Shown one piece after another: positions 56,023 to 64,000 of a stretch of 64,000 bases of DNA. A program made the translations under genes and the position numbers. Where the stretch lies: NCBI RefSeq assembly GCF_014635725.1, contig NZ_BMDJ01000005.1, positions 1-64,000 of the forward strand, read 5' to 3'. The DNA comes from Pedobacter mendelii. GTDB taxonomy: Bacteria; Bacteroidota; Bacteroidia; Sphingobacteriales; Sphingobacteriaceae. The notes under the pieces are model-generated. The model searched no databases. It saw nothing but the letters and a program-made list of their open reading frames with translations, and had not been told where the DNA came from. Within the stretch, counting starts at the first letter, position 1, and every line of letters begins with the position of its first letter.

Positions 56023-56741
56023 TGGCCTTAAACAAAGGAGTTTTTTTAACTGCCGAATGGCGAAAATTAGCTTTAGCGCAATATGCTGTAGATGCTGAGA
56101 TTCTTAAAAAATATTTACCTCCACATACCGAATTAGATGATTGGCATGAAAAATATTATGTGAGTTTGGTTGGATTTATGTTTTTGGATGTGAAACTGAA
56201 AGGTTTTAATATTCCTTATCATACTAATTTTGAAGAAGTTAATTTACGGTTTTATGTTAAATATAACGAAAATGGAGAATGGAAACGTGGTGCTGTTTTT
56301 ATAAGTGAAATTGTACCACTGCCTGCAATTAGTTTTGTAGCAAATACCATTTATAAAGAGCATTACCAAACCTTGCCCATGAAACATACTTGGATAGAGG
56401 AGGAGCATCAAATTCAGGTAGATTATCTTTGGAAAAACAAGATATGGAATAAATTTTCGATTACTGCTGCATCAAAAACTGAAGAGATTGCTGTTGGCAG
56501 TGAAGAAGAATTCATAACCGAACATTATTGGGGCTACACCAAAATCGGTCCGAACAGAACTTCTGAATACGGAGTTGAACACCCAAGATGGGAAGTTTAT
56601 CCTACTAAAAGTTTTAACATCGATGTGGATTTTGCAGTTAATTATGGAAACGATTTTGCTTTTTTAAATAACACTCAACCAGATTCAGTAATCCTTGCCG
56701 AGGGTTCGGAAATAAGGGTTTTAAAAGGAAAGAAGTTTTAG
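56022..56741 (+). CDS. DUF2071 (YqjF-like) protein
   Basis: The 239-residue protein starts with the family sequence LTAEWRKLALAQYAVDAEILKKYLPPHTE and continues with YYVSLVGFMFLDVKLKG and FVKYNENGEWKRGAVFISE-like strands. The role of DUF2071 is unknown. Its ATG overlaps the kdsA stop (TAATG), so the two are translationally coupled. Confidence 0.85.
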   Translation: MALNKGVFLTAEWRKLALAQYAVDAEILKKYLPPHTELDDWHEKYYVSLVGFMFLDVKLKGFNIPYHTNFEEVNLRFYVKYNENGEWKRGAVFISEIVPLPAISFVANTIYKEHYQTLPMKHTWIEEEHQIQVDYLWKNKIWNKFSITAASKTEEIAVGSEEEFITEHYWGYTKIGPNRTSEYGVEHPRWEVYPTKSFNIDVDFAVNYGNDFAFLNNTQPDSVILAEGSEIRVLKGKKF

Positions 56742-56854
56742 GTACTTTTTCATTGAACAGAAAGAAATTCAGATTGTTAACCTGAAAGCTTATCGAATGC
56801 GAGAAGTTATGTGCTTCGGCAAGTTCAGTATGAATAACTCCAATTACATGATAA

Positions 56855-57271
56855 CTATATTCTGTGGTAATCTCCTCGCCAGTTTTTAATCGATTTTTTA
56901 ATATCATCAACAGATAGTTTTTCAGTAACTGCTCTATCAACCAAAGCTAAAAATTCTTCATCGCCTGCAAAACGTAGCGCCAAGATCTGTCCCAGTTTTA
57001 AATCAGTTGGTAAAGATTTTCCTGACAAGATGAAATAACGTAACTTTTCTTCTGCTCTTGCCGCTCTATCTTGGGCTTTTAGTGCAAACATTCTTGCCAT
57101 TAATGCAACAATTGCAATTAAAAAGAATACCAATACAATTAAGCCTGTGATAATTGTTGGGATGGCGACATAAGCATAAATGGCTAAACCCAAACCTAAA
57201 ACCGTTAATGGAATGGTGAAGAAATGGAAAAGTGGATAATACCTTTTGTGGTTTTGGTAGTTTTGCGACAT
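56855..57271 (-). CDS. DUF6526-like two-membrane-segment protein
   Basis: The 138-residue protein has two hydrophobic segments (residues 14-36 and 40-58) and a helical, charged C-terminal half (AQDRAARAEEKLRYFILSG). The family is common in Bacteroidota and of unknown function. It starts one base after the stop of the OmpA-family gene, so it is probably part of that operon. Confidence 0.75.
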   Translation of the reverse strand: MSQNYQNHKRYYPLFHFFTIPLTVLGLGLAIYAYVAIPTIITGLIVLVFFLIAIVALMARMFALKAQDRAARAEEKLRYFILSGKSLPTDLKLGQILALRFAGDEEFLALVDRAVTEKLSVDDIKKSIKNWRGDYHRI

Positions 57272-57272
57272 A

Positions 57273-59159
57273 TTAAATTTTTGTGATTAGGAATGACGTT
57301 CTTCGGTTGTTTTTTCTGCCAGTTTCTGTTTTATTATCAGCAATTGGTTTGCTTGCGCCAAAGCCTTTAAAGGTAAGCCTTTTTGCATCAATTTCATTCT
57401 TAACCAGATAATTATAAACTGCATTGGCTCGGTTAAACGAAAGTTTTTCATTTAGTTTATCATCACCAATGTTATCGGTATGACCTTGGATTTCGATATT
57501 TACCTTCTCATTTTGATGCAGAAAATCGATTAATAAATCTAACTCTCTAATGGATGCCGGCAGTAAATTGTATTTATTGGTATCGAAGAATATATTTTTT
57601 AAAGTAACGTTCCCACCTTGTTTAATCTTTTCGATGTAAACTTCGATTTGATAAGGTTTGTTAATGTCTCCGGCTTTGAGCTCAAAATTTTCTGAGTAAA
57701 ATAAATAACCTTCAGCATTCACATTGAACAGATAATTGCTACCAATCGGCATTACTGCCAAAAATTGGCCTGTCTCAGGGTCGGTATAATCATCAAAAAC
57801 TTTTTGGTTGGTTTTTAAATCGATAACCTGAACGTTAGTTTCAATCGTTTTTTTGCTGTCTTTATCTCTTACAATGCCTTTAACGTAGCTAACTTTCATC
57901 GGTTTTGCTGCTTCAGGTATGCCAAAACTATAAATATCTTGTCCTCCGAAACCATCTTTTAAATTGGAAGAAAATAGGCCGAAATTACCATCAGCGCTTA
58001 CAATTAATCCACTTTCATTTTCAAACGAATTAATGGGATAACCTAAATTAATCGGCTTTTGAAATTTGCCTATATCGTCCATTCTGCTGTAATAAATATC
58101 TTTGTTTCCAAACCCCGGCCAGCCATCTGATGAAAAATATAACGTTTTTCCATCTACATGCAGAAATGGCGTATTTTCATCATAAGCAGTATTAATTTCC
58201 GGACCAAGATTAATAGCTGGTCCCCATTTAGCATCGTCGGTAATGGTGCTTTTCCAAATATCATATCCACCAGAACCACCCGGGCGATTGCTGATGAAAT
58301 ATAGGGTTCTACCATCAGGACTAATTGCAGGTTGCGATTCCCAATATTCGGAGTTAACCGGTTTGCCCACATTGTAAGGTTCACCCCAATCTTTGCCCTC
58401 CCGATGCGAAACGTAAATATCGCATCTACCTAAACCATCGGGGCGATTACAGCCTGTAAAAAACAAATATTTTCCATCTGGAGAAATGGTTTGCGCACCC
58501 TCATTAAATTTGGTGGTGTTTATTTTTGTTGAAAGCGGTGTGGCTAAGTTCCAGGAATTGTTTTTAAACTGAGCTGTCCAGAAATCTTCATTTCCATTAA
58601 CCTGCCTGGTAAAAATTAAGGTTTCTCCATCTGCGGTAAGCGCCGGAAAATATTCGGCATCGGTTGTGTTCACACCCTGTCCAAGATTTACCGGACTAAA
58701 TTTAACAGGTTTTTTGATGGCAATGGATGCAAAATCACAATCGGACAGACATTTTTTTGCTTTTTTAGCTCTTTCAGAGGAAGAATCTTTTATTAAAAAC
58801 TCCCCGAAATGTTGCTTGGCCTTATCATATTCTTGTGTTGCAAATTCAGTTTCTGCCAAACCGTAGATTACAGTTGGAGCTACATTTTTATTTATCAAAA
58901 TTGCTTTTTGATAAGCAGCCTTTGCCTCGTTATATTTTTTTTCAAAACTGTAAACACTAGCCAGTAAAATATATGCATTTTGAAATAGTGGGTCGGTCTC
59001 AACAGCGCTCTTTAAAACCTGTTCTGCCGATGCAAAATCCTGTTTTTCAATAAGTGGATTGGCTCTTTCGAAGAAATTTTGGGCTTTCTTATTGCTAGAG
59101 CTTTGTGCGAAAACACTAAAACTCAACAATATTAATAATAGGGAAAAACAGAACCTCAT
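57273..59159 (-). CDS. OmpA-family lipid-free outer-membrane protein with TPR and PD40 repeats
   Basis: The 628-residue protein has a signal peptide (LSFSVFAQ, cleavage near residue 18), TPR repeats at 25-140 and a PD40/WD40-like beta-propeller at 160-410 (FPALTADGETLIFTRQ, AISPDGRTLYFISNRPGG). A carboxypeptidase-regulatory-like region and a C-terminal OmpA domain (GHTDNIGDDKLNEKLSFNRA, GASKPIADNKTETGRKNNRR) complete it. It would anchor to peptidoglycan. The layout resembles proteins used in type IX secretion or cell-envelope structure. Confidence 0.9.
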   Translation of the reverse strand: MRFCFSLLLILLSFSVFAQSSSNKKAQNFFERANPLIEKQDFASAEQVLKSAVETDPLFQNAYILLASVYSFEKKYNEAKAAYQKAILINKNVAPTVIYGLAETEFATQEYDKAKQHFGEFLIKDSSSERAKKAKKCLSDCDFASIAIKKPVKFSPVNLGQGVNTTDAEYFPALTADGETLIFTRQVNGNEDFWTAQFKNNSWNLATPLSTKINTTKFNEGAQTISPDGKYLFFTGCNRPDGLGRCDIYVSHREGKDWGEPYNVGKPVNSEYWESQPAISPDGRTLYFISNRPGGSGGYDIWKSTITDDAKWGPAINLGPEINTAYDENTPFLHVDGKTLYFSSDGWPGFGNKDIYYSRMDDIGKFQKPINLGYPINSFENESGLIVSADGNFGLFSSNLKDGFGGQDIYSFGIPEAAKPMKVSYVKGIVRDKDSKKTIETNVQVIDLKTNQKVFDDYTDPETGQFLAVMPIGSNYLFNVNAEGYLFYSENFELKAGDINKPYQIEVYIEKIKQGGNVTLKNIFFDTNKYNLLPASIRELDLLIDFLHQNEKVNIEIQGHTDNIGDDKLNEKLSFNRANAVYNYLVKNEIDAKRLTFKGFGASKPIADNKTETGRKNNRRTSFLITKI

Positions 59160-59192
59160 AAATACATTGGTTATTAAGCTAATGTATTGTTT

Positions 59193-59816
59193 TTAAGGAA
59201 TATTTAAAAATTTGTGTGTTTGCAAAGAGATTTCCCATTTTGGATTTGCCATTACATATTCAATAATCATAGGCGTAATTTCTTTCGATTTTGACCACTC
59301 TGGTTGAAGATATAATTTACAAGTTGGAGATACCATTGCAGCATATTCTTCTGCCCATTTAAAATCACTTTTATTGAAAACAATAACTTTTAGTTCGTGT
59401 GCAAATGGTGTAATATCCAGTCGCGGTGCTTTGAATTTTTTAGGTGATAAACAAATCCAATCCCAATTTCCCGAAAGTGGATAAGCCCCAGAAGTTTCGA
59501 TAAAAGTTAAAATACCGCGTTCTTTGAGCTTATTGGTTAGGTAATCAAGGTTATAAATTAAGGGTTCACCACCTGTTATTACCACAGCTTTGCCTGGAAA
59601 TTTATCCGCATTTTCTACAATTACATCCGATAAGGTTAAAGGATGCATTTCTGCATCCCAACTTTCTTTAACATCGCACCAATGGCAACCTACATCGCAA
59701 CCACCCAAGCGAATGAAATAAGCCGCTTTGCCAGTGTTAAATCCCTCGCCTTGTATTGTATAGAACTCTTCCATTAAAGGAAGTAATGTGCCGTCTTCTG
59801 GTATATCTTGTTTCAT
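59193..59816 (-). CDS. queE: 7-carboxy-7-deazaguanine synthase (radical SAM)
   Basis: The 207-residue enzyme has the radical-SAM cluster cysteines C40, C44 and C47 (GGCDVGCHWCD), GEGFNTGK, VVITGGEPLIY and the C-terminal QPEW. It makes the 7-deazaguanine skeleton for queuosine. No other que gene lies nearby. It precedes the OmpA-family gene by 33 bp on the same strand. Confidence 0.95.
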   Translation of the reverse strand: MKQDIPEDGTLLPLMEEFYTIQGEGFNTGKAAYFIRLGGCDVGCHWCDVKESWDAEMHPLTLSDVIVENADKFPGKAVVITGGEPLIYNLDYLTNKLKERGILTFIETSGAYPLSGNWDWICLSPKKFKAPRLDITPFAHELKVIVFNKSDFKWAEEYAAMVSPTCKLYLQPEWSKSKEITPMIIEYVMANPKWEISLQTHKFLNIP

Positions 59817-59921
59817 TTTTGAGGATGCAAATATCCTAAAAAAATATGGGCTAGGCGTTCATCTCCTAAAATTTAATCGAAAGATGAAATAACACTGATA
59901 TTTAATCCCTATTTTAGTCTG

Positions 59922-60257
59922 ATGAAGTGGTTAAAAGCGCTAAATAAGGTGCAGATTCCTACAAAGGGTAATATTAAAACGCTCGAAGTAGGTGGTAAAC
60001 AGCTTTGCATTATTAATAACGAAGATAAAATTATAGCTACACAATCTTTTTGTCCGCATGCTGGTGGTCATTTTTCTGGTGGATGGTTTAAAAATGGACA
60101 TTTAGTTTGCCCGGTTCATCGCTACGAGTACAATTTGAAAACCGGAAGAGGAGCAGAGGGACAAGGCGATTACATTCATATTTATCCAACCGAATTAAGG
60201 GAAGATGGTTTGTATATTGGATTTGAAGAAAGTTGGTGGAGTAAGCTTTGGGGGTAG
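59922..60257 (+). CDS. Rieske [2Fe-2S] protein
   Basis: The 111-residue protein has the Rieske cluster ligands C44 and H46 (FCPHAGG) and C63 and H66 (CPVHRYEY), spaced as in small ferredoxin-type Rieske proteins. It carries electrons, probably to an oxygenase or a reductase; no partner is adjacent. It is divergent from queE. Confidence 0.93.
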   Translation: MKWLKALNKVQIPTKGNIKTLEVGGKQLCIINNEDKIIATQSFCPHAGGHFSGGWFKNGHLVCPVHRYEYNLKTGRGAEGQGDYIHIYPTELREDGLYIGFEESWWSKLWG

Positions 60258-60329
60258 ATGAAGAATAATGATTAAGAAACAAAGAACAAAAGATTAGATA
60301 AAATCAATTAGACTATATTTTAAAATAAT

Positions 60330-60749
60330 TCAATTCAACAAATACCTTTTAAAAAATTCTTGGCAGTTTAAAACCTCTATCTCAGCGAAGTAAAAATCCT
60401 CAATATCCTCAGTAATAATGCATTTGCAATCAACAGATTCTGCTGCATAATATTCCAATCCGTCTTCAAAATCGTGTATTGCTTTATTTGATAACGTATC
60501 AAAAATACCTTTGGCAGAATTTGGAGCAATTTTAATATGCTGACAAATCAAATCTATCTTTTGCTTAGCCAATACGGATTTGTGTTTCTTTTCTGCGAAG
60601 TAAAAAGCAATGGCTAGGCAAAGTGGTGATGTGTAAACTTCAAACTTAGGGTGCGATGCCAAGCTTAAAATTCTAGATGAATAAGTAAATAATGGATACT
60701 CTTTGTTTAAAACGGAAACGAGAACGTTCGCATCTAAAAATATTTTCAC
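60330..60749 (-). CDS. PIN-domain toxin (VapC-like)
   Basis: The 139-residue protein has the PIN acids D6 (IFLDANVLVS), E53 in FAEKKH, D93/D96 (HDFEDGLEY) and D115 (ITEDIEDF). PIN toxins cut RNA. The antitoxin gene ends three bases before its start, giving a typical toxin-antitoxin operon. The catalytic acids look intact, so it is probably active. Confidence 0.88.
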   Translation of the reverse strand: MKIFLDANVLVSVLNKEYPLFTYSSRILSLASHPKFEVYTSPLCLAIAFYFAEKKHKSVLAKQKIDLICQHIKIAPNSAKGIFDTLSNKAIHDFEDGLEYYAAESVDCKCIITEDIEDFYFAEIEVLNCQEFFKRYLLN

Positions 60750-60752
60750 TGA

Positions 60753-61013
60753 TTATTTTTTAGAAGAAAAGAATTCATCCATCGATGCTTTGCGAGCAGT
60801 TTTAGGTGTTTTTTTATACTCAACTTCGCCTTCAGCAACCATATTTACCCAATCAGAGATGGGATAATCTTCTAATGATTTATAGTTGTGTGCTGTAACC
60901 TGAATTAATAAATGCTCAATTAAACGAGATAAACTAATATTATTATCGGCGGCATATTTTTTAGCCTTTTTAACAACATCTTGATTAAAGCTTAAGGTAA
61001 GTTTCGAATCCAT
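60753..61013 (-). CDS. Antitoxin of the PIN toxin (DUF6364-like ribbon-helix-helix)
   Basis: The 86-residue protein begins with a beta strand and helix of ribbon-helix-helix form (KLTLSFNQDVVKKAKKYAADNNISLSRLIEHLL), followed by a flexible charged tail. It should bind both the toxin and the operator upstream, which contains an inverted repeat at 61043-61076. The family assignment is by pattern. Confidence 0.82.
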   Translation of the reverse strand: MDSKLTLSFNQDVVKKAKKYAADNNISLSRLIEHLLIQVTAHNYKSLEDYPISDWVNMVAEGEVEYKKTPKTARKASMDEFFSSKK

Positions 61014-61042
61014 AACATCAAATCTATAAACAAATATAATTA

Positions 61043-61076
61043 TTTTACGTATAATTAAAAATATTTACACGTAAAA
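61043..61076. promoter_or_regulatory. Probable operator of the toxin-antitoxin operon
   Basis: TTTTACGT (61043-61050) and ACGTAAAA (61069-61076) form a perfect 8-bp inverted repeat with an 18-bp spacer, 30-63 bp upstream of the antitoxin ATG. Such repeats are bound by antitoxins to regulate their own operon. Confidence 0.6.
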
Positions 61077-61077
61077 G

Positions 61078-61105
61078 AAAGCAACTCAAATGGTTGAGTT
61101 GCTTT
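61078..61105 (-). terminator. Terminator of folD
   Basis: AAAGCAACTCAA (61078-61089) and TTGAGTTGCTTT (61094-61105) form a perfect 12-bp stem with a 4-base loop. On the minus strand it is followed by TTTT. It lies downstream of folD and just ahead of the antitoxin operon. Confidence 0.85.
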
Positions 61106-61163
61106 TGAATATTTTATGGGGATAGGTTTTTACCCTAAACCCTAAACCTTTCCTCCTTCTACC

Positions 61164-62045
61164 TTAATTATAGATTTCTTTCCTCGCTGATGCCAAAGTA
61201 TTTTTAAGTAAGCCAACAATCGTCATTAAACCAACACCTCCAGGAACAGGCGTAATATAAGATGAAATCGGTGCTACGTTTTCGAAATCTACATCGCCAT
61301 AGAGTTTAAAGCCAGATTTTGTTTCAGTAGAAGTTTCTCGGTTAATACCTACATCAATAACAATTGCACCAGCTTTAACCATATCGGCGGTGATAAAATT
61401 CTTCTTACCGATAGCGGCAATGATAATATCAGCTTGTAAAACTTGTTCTTTTAAATCCTTTGTGCGAGAGTGTGTTAGGGTTACCGTACAATTCCCCGGG
61501 TTGGCATTTCGAGCCATTAAAATGCTCATCGGGCTACCAACAATATTACTTCTACCAACCACAACGCAGTGCATTCCGGCGGTATTGATGTTGTATTCTT
61601 GCAACATCAATAAAATTCCATAAGGCGTAGCCGGAATAAAACAAGGTAAATTACGCATCATTCTACCCAAGTTTACTGGATGGAATCCATCAACATCTTT
61701 CTTATAATCAATTGTTTCGGTAACTTTTTCCGGGTCGATGTGTTTCGGTAATGGCAATTGAACAATCAATCCATCAACATCAGCATCTTGATTTATTTCT
61801 TCAATTTTCGCTAATAATTCTGCCTCACTAACCGAATTATCGTATCTGAAAAGCGAAGATTTAAAACCTACCTTTTCACAATTTTTCATTTTGCTGGCTA
61901 CATAGGTTTCGCTACCGCCATCATTGCCAACTAAAATGGCAACCAAATGCGGCTTGCGACCGCTAGCATTCAAAAATTCTGCGGCTTCTTCAGCAATTTG
62001 AATTTTAACTTTTTCTGATACGTATTTACCGTCTAATAATTTCAT
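61164..62045 (-). CDS. folD: Methylenetetrahydrofolate dehydrogenase/cyclohydrolase
   Basis: The 293-residue bifunctional enzyme has [39 protein letters not shown], the NADP motif [13 protein letters not shown] and [11 protein letters not shown]. It interconverts one-carbon folates. The ATG at 62045 fits the family start ([15 protein letters not shown]); the longer frame would need TTG at 62066 and is partly coded by a simple repeat. Confidence 0.97.
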   Translation of the reverse strand: MKLLDGKYVSEKVKIQIAEEAAEFLNASGRKPHLVAILVGNDGGSETYVASKMKNCEKVGFKSSLFRYDNSVSEAELLAKIEEINQDADVDGLIVQLPLPKHIDPEKVTETIDYKKDVDGFHPVNLGRMMRNLPCFIPATPYGILLMLQEYNINTAGMHCVVVGRSNIVGSPMSILMARNANPGNCTVTLTHSRTKDLKEQVLQADIIIAAIGKKNFITADMVKAGAIVIDVGINRETSTETKSGFKLYGDVDFENVAPISSYITPVPGGVGLMTIVGLLKNTLASARKEIYN

Positions 62046-62050
62046 TTTCA

Positions 62051-62100
62051 AAGTATCGAGTAGCAAGTATCGAGCTTGGCAAGCTAACTTGCTAGTTGAT
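62051..62100. repeat. Simple repeat between folD and lepA
   Basis: AGTATCGAG occurs twice (62051-62059 and 62067-62075), and TAGCAAGT/ACTTGCTA form an inverted pair around an AGCTTGGCAAGCT core. This kind of short AGTATCGAG/AGCAAGT repeat looks typical of Bacteroidota intergenic sequence, from memory. No coding frame. Confidence 0.5.
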
Positions 62101-62119
62101 ACTCATATCTTAATTCTAT

Positions 62120-63907
62120 TTAATCTAATTTCAAAACTGCCATAAATGCACTTTGCGGAATTTCTACGTTTCCAACCTGGCGCATGCGTTTTTTACCCTT
62201 TTTCTGTTTCTCCAATAACTTACGTTTACGAGAAATATCACCACCATAACACTTCGCGGTTACATCTTTACGTAAAGCACTTAGCGTTTCGCGGGCAATA
62301 ACTTTTGCACCGATAGAGGCCTGTATCTTAATTTCAAACTGCTGACGAGGGATTAATTCTCTCAGCTTTTCACAGATTTTCTTGCCGAAATCGTAAGCAT
62401 TACTGCGGTGGATTAGCGATGATAAAGCATCAACAGGCTCCTCATTCAGTAATAAGTCTAAACGTACTAAATCTGATTTACGATAACCAATTTGATGGTA
62501 ATCGAAAGATGCGTAACCTTTTGAAATCGTTTTTAATTTGTCATAAAAATCGAATACAATTTCGGCCATTGGCATTTCAAAAACTAGCTCAACTCTATCT
62601 GATGTTAAGTATGATTGATTAATAATTGTTCCTCTTTTTTGAATACAAAGCGACATTACCGGACCAACAAACTCAGCTTTAGTAATGATATTTGCTTTGA
62701 TAAAAGGCTCTTCTACGGAATCCAATTTACTTGGGTCGGGCAAATCTGATGGATTATTTACAATAAATTCATCACCTTTTGTAGTATGTGCAATGTAAGA
62801 AACGTTGGGTACGGTTGTAATAACCGTCATGTCGAATTCACGTTCCAAACGCTCTTGCACAATTTCCATGTGCAACATGCCTAAAAACCCGCAACGGAAG
62901 CCAAAGCCCAAAGCTGCAGAACTTTCGGGTTCGAAAACAATAGACGCATCATTCAATTGCAACTTGTGCATTGCCTCACGCAATTCTTCATATTCATCGG
63001 TATCAACTGGGTAAATACCTGCAAAAACCATAGGCTTAACCTCTTCAAATCCTTGTATAGAATCCAATGATGGTTTTTCAACAGTTGTAATCGTATCACC
63101 AACTTTTACTTCACGTGCCTCTTTAATTCCTGAAATGATGTAGCCTACATCGCCAGTTTTAACAACGCTACGTGGCGACATATCTAGTTTTAAAATTCCA
63201 ACTTCATCAGCTAAGTACTGTTTACCTGTGTTGATGAATTTAACTTTATCACCTTTTTTTATTTCTCCATTTACTACCTTATAATAAGCAATAATTCCTC
63301 TAAAAGAGTTAAAAACAGAGTCGAAAATCAATGCTTGTAAAGGTGCGGTTGGATCGCCAACCGGAGCCGGAACACGGTCTACAATGGCCTGAATAATATC
63401 AGGGATTCCCAACCCAGTTTTACCTGATGCAGGAATAATATCCTCACGTTTACAGCCAATTAAATCAATAATCTGGTCTTTTACTTCCTCTGGCATTGCC
63501 CCAGGTAAGTCCATTTTATTTAAAATCGGGATAATTTCCAGATCGTGCTCCAATGCCAAGTATAAGTTCGAAATCGTCTGTGCCTGAATTCCTTGCGATG
63601 CGTCAACAATAAGTAAAGCGCCTTCGCAAGCTGCAATAGAACGCGAAACTTCATAAGAAAAATCTACGTGTCCTGGTGTATCAATAAGATTGAAATTGTA
63701 TTCAATATCACCAACTTTGTAGTTCATTTGTATGGCATGACTTTTAATTGTTATGCCTCTCTCACGCTCCAAATCCATATTATCGAGCAATTGCGCCTGC
63801 GCCTCACGCTTCGAAATCGTCTCGGTGTATTCTAATAACCTATCGGCCAGAGTACTCTTCCCATGGTCAATATGTGCAATAATGCAAAAATTACGTATAT
63901 GCTTCAT
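62120..63907 (-). CDS. lepA: Elongation factor 4 (back-translocating GTPase)
   Basis: The 595-residue protein has the GTPase motifs AHIDHGKST (11-19), DTPGHVDF and NKMDLPGA, the [14 protein letters not shown] region and the C-terminal LepA domain ([27 protein letters not shown]). It acts on stalled ribosomes. It ends near the folD 5' side; its promoter is a TATCTTTG element only seven bases upstream of the ATG. Confidence 0.98.
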   Translation of the reverse strand: MKHIRNFCIIAHIDHGKSTLADRLLEYTETISKREAQAQLLDNMDLERERGITIKSHAIQMNYKVGDIEYNFNLIDTPGHVDFSYEVSRSIAACEGALLIVDASQGIQAQTISNLYLALEHDLEIIPILNKMDLPGAMPEEVKDQIIDLIGCKREDIIPASGKTGLGIPDIIQAIVDRVPAPVGDPTAPLQALIFDSVFNSFRGIIAYYKVVNGEIKKGDKVKFINTGKQYLADEVGILKLDMSPRSVVKTGDVGYIISGIKEAREVKVGDTITTVEKPSLDSIQGFEEVKPMVFAGIYPVDTDEYEELREAMHKLQLNDASIVFEPESSAALGFGFRCGFLGMLHMEIVQERLEREFDMTVITTVPNVSYIAHTTKGDEFIVNNPSDLPDPSKLDSVEEPFIKANIITKAEFVGPVMSLCIQKRGTIINQSYLTSDRVELVFEMPMAEIVFDFYDKLKTISKGYASFDYHQIGYRKSDLVRLDLLLNEEPVDALSSLIHRSNAYDFGKKICEKLRELIPRQQFEIKIQASIGAKVIARETLSALRKDVTAKCYGGDISRKRKLLEKQKKGKKRMRQVGNVEIPQSAFMAVLKLD

Positions 63908-63914
63908 CTTTGCG

Positions 63915-63922
63915 CAAAGATA
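63915..63922 (-). promoter_or_regulatory. -7 promoter element of lepA
   Basis: On the minus strand TATCTTTG matches TAnnTTTG and ends seven bases before the lepA ATG, so the transcript would begin at or next to the start codon. Confidence 0.55.
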
Positions 63923-63945
63923 TAGTTTTTAATGGAAAATTTAGG

Positions 63946-64000
63946 ATGGAAAATGGAGTAGTAAAACAAGTTATTGAGCTTTATTTGGAAACTGAAATCA
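63946..64000 (+). CDS. Possible start of a gene running out of the window
   Basis: From ATG at 63946 an open frame (MENGVVKQVIELYLETEI) reaches the window edge. It is divergent from lepA, where a new gene is expected, but the 18 codons are too few to judge, and the first bases (GGATGGAAAATGGA) look like simple repeat. Confidence 0.25.
   Translation, partial: MENGVVKQVIELYLETEI

Noticed and set aside
62046..62066. TTG start for FolD
   Set aside because: The extra residues are coded by simple repeat, and FolD proteins normally start MKLLDGK.
1..64000. CRISPR array, rRNA operon or prophage
   Set aside because: No regular spacer repeats, rRNA sequence or phage structural genes were seen.

Overview
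The window looks like the chromosome of a member of the Bacteroidota, most likely Sphingobacteriaceae and probably Pedobacter or a close relative; this is inferred from gene content and not tested by search. Supporting signs are low GC, the promoter form TAnnTTTG instead of the sigma-70 -10 box, HmuY/TonB-receptor and GH95 genes, DUF3667, DUF5995 and DUF6526 proteins, a Bacteroidota histone H1-like protein and a Bacteroidota-type SRP RNA. Most of the sequence is ordinary chromosome with many single genes and short operons.

Layout. 1-1.6 kb: end of a decayed mobile element at a tRNA-Lys gene (probable IS21-type end, an integrase broken by an amber stop and a truncation, and a duplicated piece of the tRNA 3' end). 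1.7-8.3 kb: GH95 alpha-L-fucosidase, FHS-family sugar symporter, GmhB-type phosphatase and an S9 peptidase lipoprotein. 8.3-15.6 kb: transaldolase, SRP RNA and gltBD. 15.7-23.1 kb: metallophosphoesterase, a convergent GH130/GT4 pair separated by a hairpin repeat, Ku and an esterase lipoprotein. 23.3-27.7 kb: remnant of an MscS channel, then a light-sensing block (single-domain response regulator, bacteriophytochrome kinase, response regulator, heme oxygenase) and a 59-residue histone H1-like gene. 27.9-33.2 kb: a heme-uptake operon (HmuY-like lipoprotein and a TonB receptor with the FRAP/NPNL heme signature), a divergent AraC regulator with a clear operator region, and a LacI regulator. 33.6-42.9 kb: MBL hydrolase, small unknowns, a phage-like protein coupled to miaA, two outer-membrane barrels (one with a probable sigma-54 promoter), a DUF3347 lipoprotein, citrate synthase, DUF3667 and a nucleoside transporter. 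43-64 kb: BFN nuclease-family protein, etfBA, ChrA, dnaB, rlmB, manC, kdsD, recQ, kdsA, an OmpA/PD40 protein, queE, a Rieske protein, a PIN toxin/antitoxin pair, folD and lepA.

How the genes fit together. The strongest functional theme is 24-31 kb. Heme taken up by the TonB receptor could be opened by the heme oxygenase to biliverdin, the chromophore of the adjacent phytochrome, whose kinase would signal to the coupled response regulator. A second theme is scattered supply of envelope sugars: GmhB (heptose), KdsD and KdsA (Kdo) and ManC (GDP-mannose). The GH130/GT4 pair suggests making and trimming of a mannose-type glycan of unknown identity. No CRISPR array, rRNA operon or complete prophage was seen.
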